A stretch of DNA of 64,000 bases from Siphonodentalium dalli (lineage: Eukaryota; Mollusca; Scaphopoda; Gadilida; Siphonodentaliidae): NCBI GenBank assembly GCA_032622095.1, contig CP136066.1, forward strand, positions 195,290,816-195,354,815, read 5' to 3'. The position numbers and the translations under genes were made by a program. This document shows, piece after piece, positions 9,798 to 18,676 of this stretch. The notes below the pieces were generated by a model, which saw only the letters and a list, made by a program, of their open reading frames with translations, made no database searches and had not been told where the DNA came from. The first letter of the stretch is position 1, and every line of letters begins with the position of its first letter.

Positions 9798-11059
9798 TAT
9801 TCAATGCAAACTTTACGACTCTCGTCAACTTTGAGAACGGCAGGAAATTTTGCGTAAACGATTACAGTACAATTGTCTTTCAAAGCCGATGAGAATTTAA
9901 TCTCGAGGCGTGTGTGACCTTTGTGCGGTATGACTCTATCGTGATTAATTCCTTGCGGGTTTATCCGATATATGCAATAACCTTTCGCATAATCCTCATA
10001 AGTAATATGAACGGCTTTTCGTTTCGCATCTTTTATTATCGTATTGTAAGCTTCTACATATTCCTTACTGGTAAAGTTCGGTTGGAGTGCTTGGGCGGGC
10101 ATAGACTGCCCGTTGACGTAAAATCCGACGAAGTTGCATCCAAAAGTCGCAAAGTTGAACGGGTTCTTATCGCGTGAACCGCTTTCAGCCTTTGATGATA
10201 CTAAGCCAATAATACAGCTACTGGGTACGTTTCCTTGAAATAGATTATCTTCTCCCAAACTGAATGCACCTTTTGACACTGTATACGTCTTTATGATAGA
10301 TTTTGAAAAAGGATAACACGCGTTCTTTTTCTTGAGTGACTCAGTATGACTGAGTAATACACCGGGGTTAACTTTCACAGTGGCTAGTCTCAAATTAGCT
10401 TCCTGTATTTTCAACTTGTATGTCTCAGTGGTTCCCGCATACATCAGTCTAAAAACATCTCTCGTCTGCCAGAATTTTAACGTGAGCGGGAGACCATTTA
10501 GTAGTAATTTGTCCTGTTGGAAGAAGTCAAGCTGAATTGATCCCATAATATCCATTATTTGACTAGTACGGGTTGTTTTGGACCTGTAATACAGGCCAGA
10601 GTTCCCGCTTTTCGAATCTGCCAGGTCCATACCACCTGCCGTGTCCTTTTCGAACGCTTGTCCATGTAGCTGTTCCTTACGTTCAGTTTCTAAGAGTACA
10701 TCGAAATATGCTTTGTATGGATAATTCGGCCCGACTTGACTCACGGGAACTTGCTGTATATTCAAATCGACCTGCGAAAATATTGAATGTAGGGGTGCAT
10801 TTATCAGACCCACATCGTCATTAACGGTTAGAGCCGAACCATCTTGCTTGGTTATTTTGAGTTTGAGAAGTAGCAATGTCCGTTTGAGGTCCATGTAGGT
10901 TGTGGCCATGACGGGAATATTGAACTCTAAAACTGCAGTGTCTGTCAGCTGATTCACGGGTCTGTAGTTTATCCATTCTGTCGCTTGTATTCCGCTGTCA
11001 ACCGCGGGCGATTCAAATAATGCCAATTTAGAGGTATGGTACTCCCTGTATTCATTCAT
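9797..11059 (-). CDS. PY: Major capsid protein, double jelly-roll
   Basis: 420 residues. Matches the Polinton PY family (F54H12.2-like), identified in published structural work as a double jelly-roll major capsid protein. Typical features are an N-terminal SPAVDSGIQ..W segment, a VLEFNIPVMAT strand, a central LFFQ/FFQQDKLLLNGLPL hairpin, and a second barrel with FVGFYVNGQSMPAQ and the KGYCIYRINP region. Length fits the family. Its ATG overlaps the stop of the preceding small gene by four bases. No frameshift or stop seen. Confidence 0.9.
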   Translation of the reverse strand: MNEYREYHTSKLALFESPAVDSGIQATEWINYRPVNQLTDTAVLEFNIPVMATTYMDLKRTLLLLKLKITKQDGSALTVNDDVGLINAPLHSIFSQVDLNIQQVPVSQVGPNYPYKAYFDVLLETERKEQLHGQAFEKDTAGGMDLADSKSGNSGLYYRSKTTRTSQIMDIMGSIQLDFFQQDKLLLNGLPLTLKFWQTRDVFRLMYAGTTETYKLKIQEANLRLATVKVNPGVLLSHTESLKKKNACYPFSKSIIKTYTVSKGAFSLGEDNLFQGNVPSSCIIGLVSSKAESGSRDKNPFNFATFGCNFVGFYVNGQSMPAQALQPNFTSKEYVEAYNTIIKDAKRKAVHITYEDYAKGYCIYRINPQGINHDRVIPHKGHTRLEIKFSSALKDNCTVIVYAKFPAVLKVDESRKVCIE

Positions 11060-11388
11060 GGTTTATCGAAAAAGGGGGTTTTCACTTTCTTAGGGTTATG
11101 AGCCAAATCGTTAGGTAACACCCTCTTATTGTTTTTTTTGGACGCCTTACGTGCTTGTGTCAACTTATTTTCTGCAACTTCGGCTTTGGCCATTTCAATC
11201 GCTTGCGCTATGGGTGTCACTACGTTAATATGCGGTTTTAGAACGTCTTCTTCTTCTTCACTATCGCTATTTTGAGTTTTGTCAATAAAGTAGCGACCCT
11301 CATTATCTGGCGTTAACTTCCCATTAATCATGTCCCTGAAATGTTTTCTCCACTTTTCAATATCGGTTGGAATATACGTGATCGACAT
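11056..11388 (-). CDS. Small acidic-then-basic virion protein, PW-like position
   Basis: 110 residues. Begins MSITYIPTDIEKWRKHF, has a Ser/Asp/Glu run (SDSEEEED) near residue 42, and ends in a lysine-rich tail with KKNNKRVLPND and NPKKVKTPFF. It sits between the penton-like and major capsid genes, overlapping both (32 and 4 bases). This position and charge pattern are those of the small PW-type Polinton protein. The function is unknown; a DNA- or capsid-associated minor protein is inference. Confidence 0.7.
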   Translation of the reverse strand: MSITYIPTDIEKWRKHFRDMINGKLTPDNEGRYFIDKTQNSDSEEEEDVLKPHINVVTPIAQAIEMAKAEVAENKLTQARKASKKNNKRVLPNDLAHNPKKVKTPFFDKP

Positions 11389-11794
11389 GTTTCTTCAGAT
11401 GTAGTGTACAGGTCACTCTTTTTTCTGCATTTATTTTAGAAAGTTTATCGCCTCTTATAAAAATCCTGAGACGCTGAAGTTTATCCTGTCTTACGTTTAT
11501 GTAGAATGAGTCCTCAAAACTCCGCCAATGACCCGTATCACGTGTGTCTCTCTTTATAACCCGGAGGATGGGGGATGATGTGTCGCAGGCTATTGATTCT
11601 CCACATATGTCCGAACAAATATATAATAAATCCGTGTCTATATGGTCAGTTATGTTTATGTCTTTCAAACAACATAACCACGCTCCTTCCAATATTAATA
11701 CACCAGGTAACTCTATTGTGAAGTCGAGAGGACGATTATCTGGATATTTATCTATGGAATCGTCGCTAGTCAGGTACAGATAATAATTATCCAT
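11357..11794 (-). CDS. PX: Penton-like minor capsid protein, single jelly-roll
   Basis: 145 residues. The N-terminus (YYLYLTSDDSIDKYPDN, then FTIELPGVLILEGAWLCCLKDI) follows the Polinton PX pattern of a short strand, YPxN turn, lipophilic strand and a GxWxxxLxxI strand. PX is regarded as the single jelly-roll penton protein that closes capsid vertices. The start overlaps nothing upstream (4-base gap) and the 3' end overlaps the next gene by 32 bases. It is slightly short, but the C-terminal strand (VTCTLHLKKH) is present. Confidence 0.8.
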   Translation of the reverse strand: MDNYYLYLTSDDSIDKYPDNRPLDFTIELPGVLILEGAWLCCLKDINITDHIDTDLLYICSDICGESIACDTSSPILRVIKRDTRDTGHWRSFEDSFYINVRQDKLQRLRIFIRGDKLSKINAEKRVTCTLHLKKHVDHVYSNRY

Positions 11795-11798
11795 ATGA

Positions 11799-12239
11799 CT
11801 AGTTTCTATTTTGTTTCAAAAGAGAATCAATGTTCATCTCTTCTCTTATAGTTTTATCAACATCACTGAATATATACTTGAAGGCAGACCACTGGTTATA
11901 CGGAATACTTATAATCGCGGGAGTGTTATTCACAACTCGCCTAATGCGTGTATAAATGCGCCCTTGATTATTACATAATGTAACAGTAATGTTTGATCGT
12001 ATTGTCCACTTTTTCACGAACCCACAGGGGTGTTGTTCGTAATCATGGGGGCGTGACTCATTCGTATGACGTAATTCATAGTCCCCCGTCTGACGCGGTA
12101 TCTTCTTTGGAACTAATATAACCGGTAGTGACAGAGTTATTACCATAATAGTAATTCCTATCCATTTAAGGAGATTCATATGTAGACGACCGCGTTCTGT
12201 TTGAAACATATTCGTCAAGGTATCTGTTCTATTATTCAT
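11799..12239 (-). CDS. Single-pass membrane protein, possible PC4-like fold
   Basis: 146 residues of no certain family. Residues ~23-43 form one strong hydrophobic segment (WIGITIMVITLSLPVILV) flanked by basic residues. The C-terminal half (RSNITVTLCNNQGRIYTRIR, then a strand and IPYNQWSAFKYIF) has the order of a PC4 domain: strands, IRR, a short strand, then an amphipathic helix starting at an NQW-like turn. I regard that as suggestive only. It lies between integrase and the penton-like gene, so expression with the virion genes is likely. Confidence 0.6.
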   Translation of the reverse strand: MNNRTDTLTNMFQTERGRLHMNLLKWIGITIMVITLSLPVILVPKKIPRQTGDYELRHTNESRPHDYEQHPCGFVKKWTIRSNITVTLCNNQGRIYTRIRRVVNNTPAIISIPYNQWSAFKYIFSDVDKTIREEMNIDSLLKQNRN

Positions 12240-12275
12240 GATTGTAATGGTTTCCCCTCGGATAGCTTGCTCTTA

Positions 12276-13406
12276 TTAATTTTGATATCTGTCGACATCA
12301 GACTCTAAAATCCATGAATTAAATTTGTCAGGCCATGAATGCCAGTGCACCAGGACTTCAGTTTGACCCTTTCGTTTCCTCTTTTTGACAATTTTATCTA
12401 TTCTGTAAACTGTTTCGTCATCAACGCGCACCCCTTGAAGTTCTGACTCGTAGAAAGCACCCTCAATGTTTTCATCCAAGAAATCTGTCAATGTATACAA
12501 GGGTATGTTCTGCCTGTAAAACCTCTTAGTCACTTTGAACAACTCTCCAGTCCATTTCTGAGAATATTCTCGGTCAAAAACTGCTTTGGTGTGTGATATT
12601 CTAACGATATCATTTACATTGTATTTGAACTTTTTCTTCAATTTACTTTTAACACCTCCCTTCTGTCTTATTAACCACTGATCGAGACGAGACTCATCTT
12701 CATTCTCAACAGTTATGGAGTCAGGGGTGGTGCCTAACGAACGATGTATTGTATGGTTATAACTTTTCACAATATCTTGTAGAATGTCGATATATCTAGC
12801 ATTATTATGCTTTATCATATAACGTGAAATCTTCTGCTTTATAGTTTTTATGACCCGTTCCGAATAATTGGCTTTCATTTCGTTTTGCGTAAAAATTTGA
12901 GATATATGAAGACCCTTAAGGTAACTTTTGACCCGTTTGTTTGTGAATTCCGAACCGCGATCCGTTCGGAGGACGCGAGGGGTTCTTCCACCTTCAAATA
13001 TATGTTTCATAGCATTGATCACATTAATTGCAGTTTTCCTCTTGATAGCTTCACACCATAACTTCCTAGAAAAAATGTCAATCATTACTAACACGTAGGT
13101 GTAATTGTCGTTGTCTTTGGAAACATCATTCATATCCATGAGGTCTCCATCCCATTGACTGTCAGAAGCGTTTACAATAACACGAGACCTCGGGAATTTT
13201 CGTCTAACACTTTTTGTCAGGGAATAACTTTCATGATTTTGTAGCCACGCCACAATCTCGCGCTTGGAAATGTTGTGCTTATTTTCAGATTTTACAGTCT
13301 GATGCAACTTTGTAGCTCCTGAGTACGATGCGGGGTGACCCGGATTAAAATAAATTGAACTCAAATAATCTTTCCAATCGGCCATATTGTTCACAGTGAT
13401 AGCCAA
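12276..13406 (-). CDS. INT: Retroviral-type integrase with C-terminal chromodomain
   Basis: 376 residues. Inserts the element DNA, leaving the 6-bp duplication seen at the ends. The catalytic core has Asp88 (WDGDLMDM), Asp149 (RTDRGSEF) and Glu183 (ANYSERVIKTIK), a DDE triad with spacing near D,D(35)E. The N-terminus is the usual Polinton helical region (YFNPGHPASYSG). Residues ~333-372 are a chromodomain (VYRIDKIVKKR, VHWHSWPDKFNSW), which in related integrases guides integration to histone-marked chromatin. Its start overlaps the preceding gene by 16 bases. No disruption seen. Confidence 0.96.
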   Translation of the reverse strand: MAITVNNMADWKDYLSSIYFNPGHPASYSGATKLHQTVKSENKHNISKREIVAWLQNHESYSLTKSVRRKFPRSRVIVNASDSQWDGDLMDMNDVSKDNDNYTYVLVMIDIFSRKLWCEAIKRKTAINVINAMKHIFEGGRTPRVLRTDRGSEFTNKRVKSYLKGLHISQIFTQNEMKANYSERVIKTIKQKISRYMIKHNNARYIDILQDIVKSYNHTIHRSLGTTPDSITVENEDESRLDQWLIRQKGGVKSKLKKKFKYNVNDIVRISHTKAVFDREYSQKWTGELFKVTKRFYRQNIPLYTLTDFLDENIEGAFYESELQGVRVDDETVYRIDKIVKKRKRKGQTEVLVHWHSWPDKFNSWILESDVDRYQN

Positions 13407-13762
13407 CGTTTCTTCTTTATCTTGGTCAGCTTACCGGCGATTATACCCGGAGGTCTAGATATTTCACGCTTAACCCCTCTTATTTTCTTTTTTCTTTGCT
13501 TAGTATGTGTCTTTTTCGATGTGTTAACTTCTGATTTTTGGATTGCATCCTGAGGTTCAGTCGTTTGAACTGTATTAACAATCTGATTATTCATCGGGTC
13601 CATTTCTTTATCCATTTCATCGGAATGGCTACTATTGTTTGCCGAGATGTCGCTGTGTTCAATGTTAGACTCCGATGAAACTTTTTTGTGTTCACTTTTT
13701 TCAGTGTACCTCATATATCTTTCATACGGGATCAAAACAGTTTTCTTCACAGACTCCATCAC
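13391..13762 (-). CDS. Small basic Polinton protein, unknown function
   Basis: 123 residues. It starts with VLIPYERYMRY, a short motif shared by small Polinton proteins next to integrase. A low-complexity Ser/Asp/Glu middle follows, then a strongly basic tail (KQRKKKIRGVKR) ending RPPGIIAGKLTKIKKKRWLSL-like. A PPG followed by Lys/Arg and a terminal WLSL is a recurrent Polinton theme. A core or DNA-condensing role, as for adenovirus core proteins, is inference. It overlaps the upstream gene by 4 bases (ATGA) and integrase by 16. Confidence 0.7.
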   Translation of the reverse strand: MMESVKKTVLIPYERYMRYTEKSEHKKVSSESNIEHSDISANNSSHSDEMDKEMDPMNNQIVNTVQTTEPQDAIQKSEVNTSKKTHTKQRKKKIRGVKREISRPPGIIAGKLTKIKKKRWLSL

Positions 13763-14082
13763 AAAAACTGTTTCAATTTAGGTTCAACGATGTTCAACAT
13801 CAAAGCAATGGCGGTTGAGTGATTATTCACACTTTTTCTTTTCCTCAACAAGCTCACAGATTTATCACCCAAGAATATATAAAATGATTTATATCGTCGT
13901 AATTTAGCTTTTTGTTGAACTGTAACTGTTAAACTATCATGTAGTAAATTGATCGTAATTTCAACCAGAACTTTCAACTGATTATTAGTTATCGATGTCA
14001 ATAATGCGTTTCGTTGAGATCTTGATTGGGTTGATGTCAATAGTCTGACAAAATTCAACTCATTACGTAATAATCGACTCAT
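13759..14082 (-). CDS. Small conserved Polinton protein, unknown function
   Basis: 107 residues, helical. The central pattern LKVLVEITINLL, then QQKAKLRRYKSFYIFLGDKSVSLLRKRK is that of a short protein repeatedly found near the Polinton ATPase and integrase. No enzymatic motif. The frame ends overlapping the next gene by ATGA. It lies 40 bases after the ATPase stop. Confidence 0.7.
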   Translation of the reverse strand: MSRLLRNELNFVRLLTSTQSRSQRNALLTSITNNQLKVLVEITINLLHDSLTVTVQQKAKLRRYKSFYIFLGDKSVSLLRKRKSVNNHSTAIALMLNIVEPKLKQFL

Positions 14083-14122
14083 TGTATCGTCGCGACTCAG
14101 CTCCGATACTGTCCCCTTCTTA

Positions 14123-14788
14123 TTACGTAGTAGGTACGTAAATTATAGGGTCTTGGTTGGGAAACACGTCTGTTCGTAGCCTGTATTTATCCTCAGTGTG
14201 AGGGGACATATCTATTATAAGATACGCAAATGGTTTCTTCATACAATCCTTGTATGCCTCAATGAGTACTTTAGATTTACCGGGATACAATTGTCTACCC
14301 AATGTGGAAATTTGTGATCCATCCCTCAAATTTTTGAATAAAATTAGATATCCTGTGTTTAAGGCTATAGTTCTCGCAGCCTTGCCTTGTGCGTATAAAT
14401 TTTGTGAAATAAACAGCACCGAAAGACAGCGATGATGAGTTTGCTGCGTAAATAGTGTTTCAATCTCTTTTTGGTCAATAATGCGATGCATCAAGTCGTC
14501 TAATATTAACATATTATGTTTACCGTCAGCAAATTCTTCGATTTCTGTTTGAGTAGGTAATCCTTGATGCATGACCAAATTTTCGATTGATGATTCAATT
14601 TCATCATAGAAATTTTGATAAATACCGTAACAGTACATTATTTTCTTAGGTGGATCTCTAGAATACATTCCATTAAGATTTTGCAGGAATCTGTAGACCC
14701 ATCTCGTCTTACCAGAACCAGTTGGTCCGGTGATGCAAATACTAGAACAAGGTTCAAATGGTATGGAGCTATGGTTAATTGGACCCAT
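14123..14788 (-). CDS. ATP: FtsK/HerA-type genome-packaging ATPase
   Basis: 221 residues, A32-like packaging motor that would pump element DNA into the capsid. Walker A is GPTGSGKT at residues 21-28. Walker B is MLILDDLM near 93-100 with the two acidic residues at 97-98. A sensor-like VLFISQNLY follows at 124-132. Length and C-terminal PFAYLIIDMSP are typical of the Polinton family. The first gene of the minus-strand block, with a TATA box about 50 bases upstream. Confidence 0.95.
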   Translation of the reverse strand: MGPINHSSIPFEPCSSICITGPTGSGKTRWVYRFLQNLNGMYSRDPPKKIMYCYGIYQNFYDEIESSIENLVMHQGLPTQTEIEEFADGKHNMLILDDLMHRIIDQKEIETLFTQQTHHRCLSVLFISQNLYAQGKAARTIALNTGYLILFKNLRDGSQISTLGRQLYPGKSKVLIEAYKDCMKKPFAYLIIDMSPHTEDKYRLRTDVFPNQDPIIYVPTT

Positions 14789-14836
14789 TTTTTTTTTGTG
14801 TTCACTGTGTCCTATTTATTAGTAGCTATACAGTTC

Positions 14837-14844
14837 TTATATAC
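14837..14844 (-). promoter_or_regulatory. TATA box heading the minus-strand virion block
   Basis: On the minus strand TGTATATAAG lies about 50 bases before the ATPase ATG, with a short A-rich leader. No comparably clear TATA box precedes the overlapping downstream genes, which suggests one long transcript or alternative splicing. Confidence 0.5.
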
Positions 14845-14848
14845 ATCA

Positions 14849-15061
14849 TAAGTAAACATTTGTTATGGCTGTTGTAAATGAATTACCAGGATGACACTGC
14901 AAGCTATAATATTATAAAAACCTACAGTTCTTATAACATCATTGGTTTTGGTAAGTGATGTGAAGGTGTTTGGTGGATGTTGGGGGTTGGGTGTGGGCTG
15001 GTATTATCAGGTTGGTCTGTGATTGAGTGTACAAAATGTCTTGTCAAGTGAACACCTGCAC
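14849..15061. other. Polinton right non-coding region
   Basis: Between the ATPase promoter and the right inverted repeat. It holds a G/T-rich stretch on the plus strand (near 14960-15000) and nothing I recognise as coding. Confidence 0.6.
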
Positions 15062-15414
15062 ATTTCATGAAAAAAATATTTGAACAAAAAAAATAACGAA
15101 AGATATTACACGCAAATAATTTAACATTCGACATTTTGGGGGTTTTGAAATTTTTGAAATTTTAGAAATTTTTTCTTTTGAAATTTTTGGAAGATTTGAA
15201 ATTTTTGGAAGATTAGAAATATTTGAAGTTTTGAAATTTTGGGGTTTTGATAATTTGGAAGTTTGGAAATTTTGAAATTTTTTGGAAAAATAAATTTTGG
15301 AAGTTTTGAATTTTTTTTTGGGTTTTGATATTTTGGGAATATTTTAGTACAACCAATTTTAGACCCCAAAGATTCTATTTTTAGATGTGAAGGCAACGAG
15401 GCTCCTATTCTTCT
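15062..15414 (-). repeat. Polinton right terminal inverted repeat
   Basis: Reverse complement of the left arm, about 353 bp against about 391 bp on the left. The difference lies in the simple AT-rich CCAAAA-like middle, whereas the outer and inner blocks are conserved. Confidence 0.93.
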
Positions 15415-15420
15415 TCTATA
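15415..15420. repeat. Right target-site duplication TCTATA
   Basis: TCTATA directly follows the last base of the right terminal inverted repeat and matches bases 2-7. It fixes the element boundary to the base. Confidence 0.92.
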
Positions 15421-15800
15421 CTGGAAATTTATGAGAAATCAAATCCGAATCGACCAAACTGCGAAGTAAACAAGATTTCGTGCTAAATCAACTGTAGGTT
15501 CCAAACCGTAAATAAGCAAATTGAACAATTGCGGGGCTTATTTGGGGAGGATGTTGAGTCGAAGTTCAGTCATCTCTTTGTAAAAGTTTCAAGCACAACA
15601 ACTACCAGGTCTTTGGCAGACATGGGGTACATTTGTGATAATTCCGAGTTGGCTTGTACAGTTATACATGTAGCTTGATGTTGCGACTTAAAACAAGATC
15701 CCAAAGTTTTTATGTATAGATATACATGTGTTCCATACTGGTTTATTGTTTTATAAAACAAAATTAATATTGGAAAATAGGTTGTACATTCTGAACTCAC

Positions 15801-16106
15801 ACATGTCGTAACTTTCCACTCTGCAATCGTTGGGCAAGGTCGGATCCGCCCAAAACTCTTCCTGAGCGACGGTGCGATATCCGACTGGACACTCGCAGAC
15901 ACCGAAAGTACACCCGCCTGGGTAGACACATTTAGCCATGTCCACACAGCTCTCCCCAATGAGGTGCTCGAACATAAGACGACATCTCCTCCCGTCATCA
16001 GAAGGAACATACCATCCTGCACATGCGCAGACGCCATCGATACACTCCGCGTAGTTTGCCAGACATGTTGCCACACCAGAGCCACAAGGCTGTCCCACAT
16101 TGGCCG
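15801..16106 (-). CDS. EB-like double-module exon B3
   Basis: 306-bp exon between acceptor TATGTGCAG and donor GTGAGT, phase 1-1. Encodes two consecutive EB/EGF-like cysteine-rich modules: GQPCGSGVATC, then CIDGVCACAGWY, ESCVDMAKC, CTFGVCECPVGY, and a final WADP...DMC. Aligns along its whole length with exons at 21712 and 29557, with one extra codon (DDGRRCRL). Extracellular disulfide-rich modules of this kind are common in secreted mollusc proteins. This is the last exon seen before the Polinton, 386 bp away, so the next exon lies beyond the element or the gene is cut. Confidence 0.85.
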
Positions 16107-17059
16107 CTGCACATAGTAAAACAGATTGAACGATTATTTCAGAATGAGATGGGTGATGGATGCCACAGTGTCCTGGGCCCGCAAACAAGGTACCCTGCCT
16201 TGCTCACCGGAAGCTGATATTCTGCTGATGATGAACAGACAGTCTGCCGTCAGAGCAGTTTTAGCCAGTTAAAAATAAAAATAGTGTAAATAAAATTGTA
16301 GAGAACCCTGAATATCATGAATTGCTTGCACCATTGAGTTACAAAGAACAACATGTGCAACTTTAAATCCTACACACAGTCGTGGCCAGGTTATTTTGTT
16401 TATATAATCATCGAAGGTGTCGTTGTTGTCAGCGAGATTCCCGTCTGTATTTGCTTTATTTATTTTGCTTTGGATTTAATTCCCAGTGTATCATGCGTTC
16501 TGTTTGAGGGAACTAATTTCATACACAGATTGTTCTGTTCTTAATTCACCGTCTGATCTCCGTTATTGAAGACATCAACCAGAAAATGTTCTTCCGCATA
16601 CTCGCTTCCTGGACTGAGACACAGTAAACAGGTAAATGTTACGACAGTGATCCGTGTACGGTTTTCGATTGAAAGTCCCTTATGGATATTTCCCACCAGA
16701 TTCCGCGCTGGCCCTAAAATAACTTTTGGTTATTTTTTGTTTTTGGAAGTTGCAACATACGATCCGCTTTTGCAACATTCATTCTTGTAGTTCGACAGAC
16801 CCTCTTTGAACGACTTTGGATATCGATAGGAAAGAAGTTAGTTCATCACAAAACAATAAACCAATCGCCAAAAAATAAATTTGTAGAAGGATTGCTTCAT
16901 CAAATGAGGTTTGTAAGAGTGATGTGTATTGGGTGCTGCATGAGGTGACCAGTATTTTAAAACTGTCTTGGGAAAATAAATATTGGATTGAAAAACGTTT
17001 GCAAAATGAACATATTTTCGGCCAAATGTGAATTATGTTTGCATTCAAAATAATTGGCA

Positions 17060-17560
17060 AACGGCAGCGCGATGAATCCTGTTTCCCACATGTATGTTTG
17101 TCAACAAAACGTGTATGCTAATTACATACACCTTAACAGTCTGAAGTCGACCTCATCTACAAGAGCTATATTCAACAATATACTTGACTCGATTAAAATG
17201 AACCGATATCTAGTATATTTGCCAGTCCATTTATCTAACTTATTACTGAAAATACGAACATCCAACCATAAATTGCCAGTTAAAAAGAATAGATGGACAA
17301 AAGAAAAAGATAATAATGATTTTAACTGTATTTTGTGCAGCAATTAATAGCCCATGTTATGAGTACCATTTTATGATCATATGCCAAGAGCTGAAAGATT
17401 TACGCGAATTATATATTCCAAAATATTACTGGGATAGTTTGAACCGCAATAAATTCCATGGACTACTTTCTCTTGAAAACATGAGCGTTCTGAAAAGACT
17501 GAGCATATTTATTAAATTGGCATTGAAAAAGATTACTTAATATACCATTAGATATATAGA
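17060..17560 (+). mobile_element. LINE 3' coding tail, frameshifted
   Basis: Fragment of the C-terminal region of a non-LTR retrotransposon polyprotein. It reads LLLKIRTSNHKLP, a Cys-pair (CILC), then after a frameshift near 17335 YHFMIICQELKDLRELYIPKYYW and KRLSIFIKLALKK. The pattern YHFxxxCxxxxxxRxxYIPxYYW is typical of the end of CR1/RTE-like mollusc LINEs. A related fragment lies on the other strand at 21300-21641. Confidence 0.7.
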
Positions 17561-17944
17561 TGAAATGTATATTTATATCTATCTAATGCGACACATCCCT
17601 AAATTGGAAATTGCATAATTATGCAAGGTACTTATTAATGGATTGTATGCGTGTTGTGTCTAGTTAATATATTATGGTGAATTTGTTACGGAAATATGAT
17701 ATGATAATTGTTAACATATAAATTGCTTGTATAACTTGCTTGTATATATGTATATATGTTTGGCTATGTTCCAACTTAAATGTTGGCTTTGCAAAAATAA
17801 ACAATCACATCTGTTTTTCGCGTTAATGTTGTATCGAGCTCGTAATGGATTGGGGGGGGCGTATTTGTCTTGAGGCGTTTATTTGTATAACATAATTTAC
17901 AATCGGCCATATAGGCATGCCAAATTATTTTACGTTTCACGCAC

Positions 17945-18085
17945 CGACATCGCAGATTGTGCTGTCCTTGGTTGGAATGTAGCCGGCGTCACAGAGACAT
18001 ACCATTCCATGACACGAATACGGCTTACATGACGAATTGGTCGGACAGTCGCTGTCAACCGAGCAAGATGAAAATACCTTCAAGC
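17945..18085 (-). CDS. EB-like single-module exon A3
   Basis: 141-bp exon, acceptor TTTCAG and donor GTGCGT, phase 1-1. Encodes VFSSCSVDSDCPTNSSC, KPYSCHGMVCLCDAGY and a closing Cys, one EB-like module. Exactly the same length and cysteine spacing as the exons at 23815 and 40906. Confidence 0.82.
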
Positions 18086-18676
18086 CTGAAATGTAAACGC
18101 ATATCCGCGACTCAAAACAAGCGTGCAAGTCGCAATGTGACCACGAGCTGAAGGCTTTTATTTCTATGAAAGTGCCATAGAGGCAGTGAATGTGTGTACG
18201 AAAATTAAACTGAATGCATGGATTTTCTTGACTGGCTAAACATAATAGCTATGATTTCCATAAATACAATTTTAAATGTTTCTAATAGGTAAATACCACC
18301 AAGAAGTGTGAGGTACACGTATCTAACACGTTCAAAATAACCGTATGGTAAATCTGCTCTATAAACTGTTCATTGATTTGACTGATTAAAGATCCACCAT
18401 GCGAACACATTTAATAATTTACATGCAAAATAAAATGTAAAATACTTGAAATCACGATCATCCATAAGTAATACGTGTATATAAAACGATCGCAAAAGTA
18501 CATAGTTGAGAACGCTCTTTATTATCAATCAACTATATATCGACGAGAACAAAGCAGTGATGCTCTTTATAAGAGGCGATCATTGGAAATGTCGTTGACT
18601 GACAAAAACACAAAACATGTTAAAGCGTCCTCATTTAAAAGTCGATATCTGGTCATAATAACTCACATTAATGGGC

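Larger units (their letters stand above)
8..15414. mobile_element. Complete Polinton/Maverick element
   Basis: A 15,407-bp self-synthesising DNA transposon. Both ends read AGAAGAATAGGAGCC inwards and are flanked by the same 6-bp duplication, TCTATA; a 6-bp duplication is the usual Polinton signature. Inside are the hallmark genes: protein-primed polymerase B, retroviral-type integrase, packaging ATPase, adenain-like protease, major capsid and penton-like proteins. Plus-strand genes fill the left 9 kb and minus-strand virion genes the right 6 kb, converging near 9.0-9.35 kb. Two frameshifts in polymerase, one TAG in the TBP-like frame and one TGA in the antisense F-box-like frame indicate decay, or sequencing errors. 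The structural genes, integrase, protease and ATPase look open. Confidence 0.97.

Noticed and set aside
15570-16112. 180-codon frame overlapping exon B3 in another frame
   Set aside because: Shadow of the EB-like exon, which has the cysteine pattern and splice sites.
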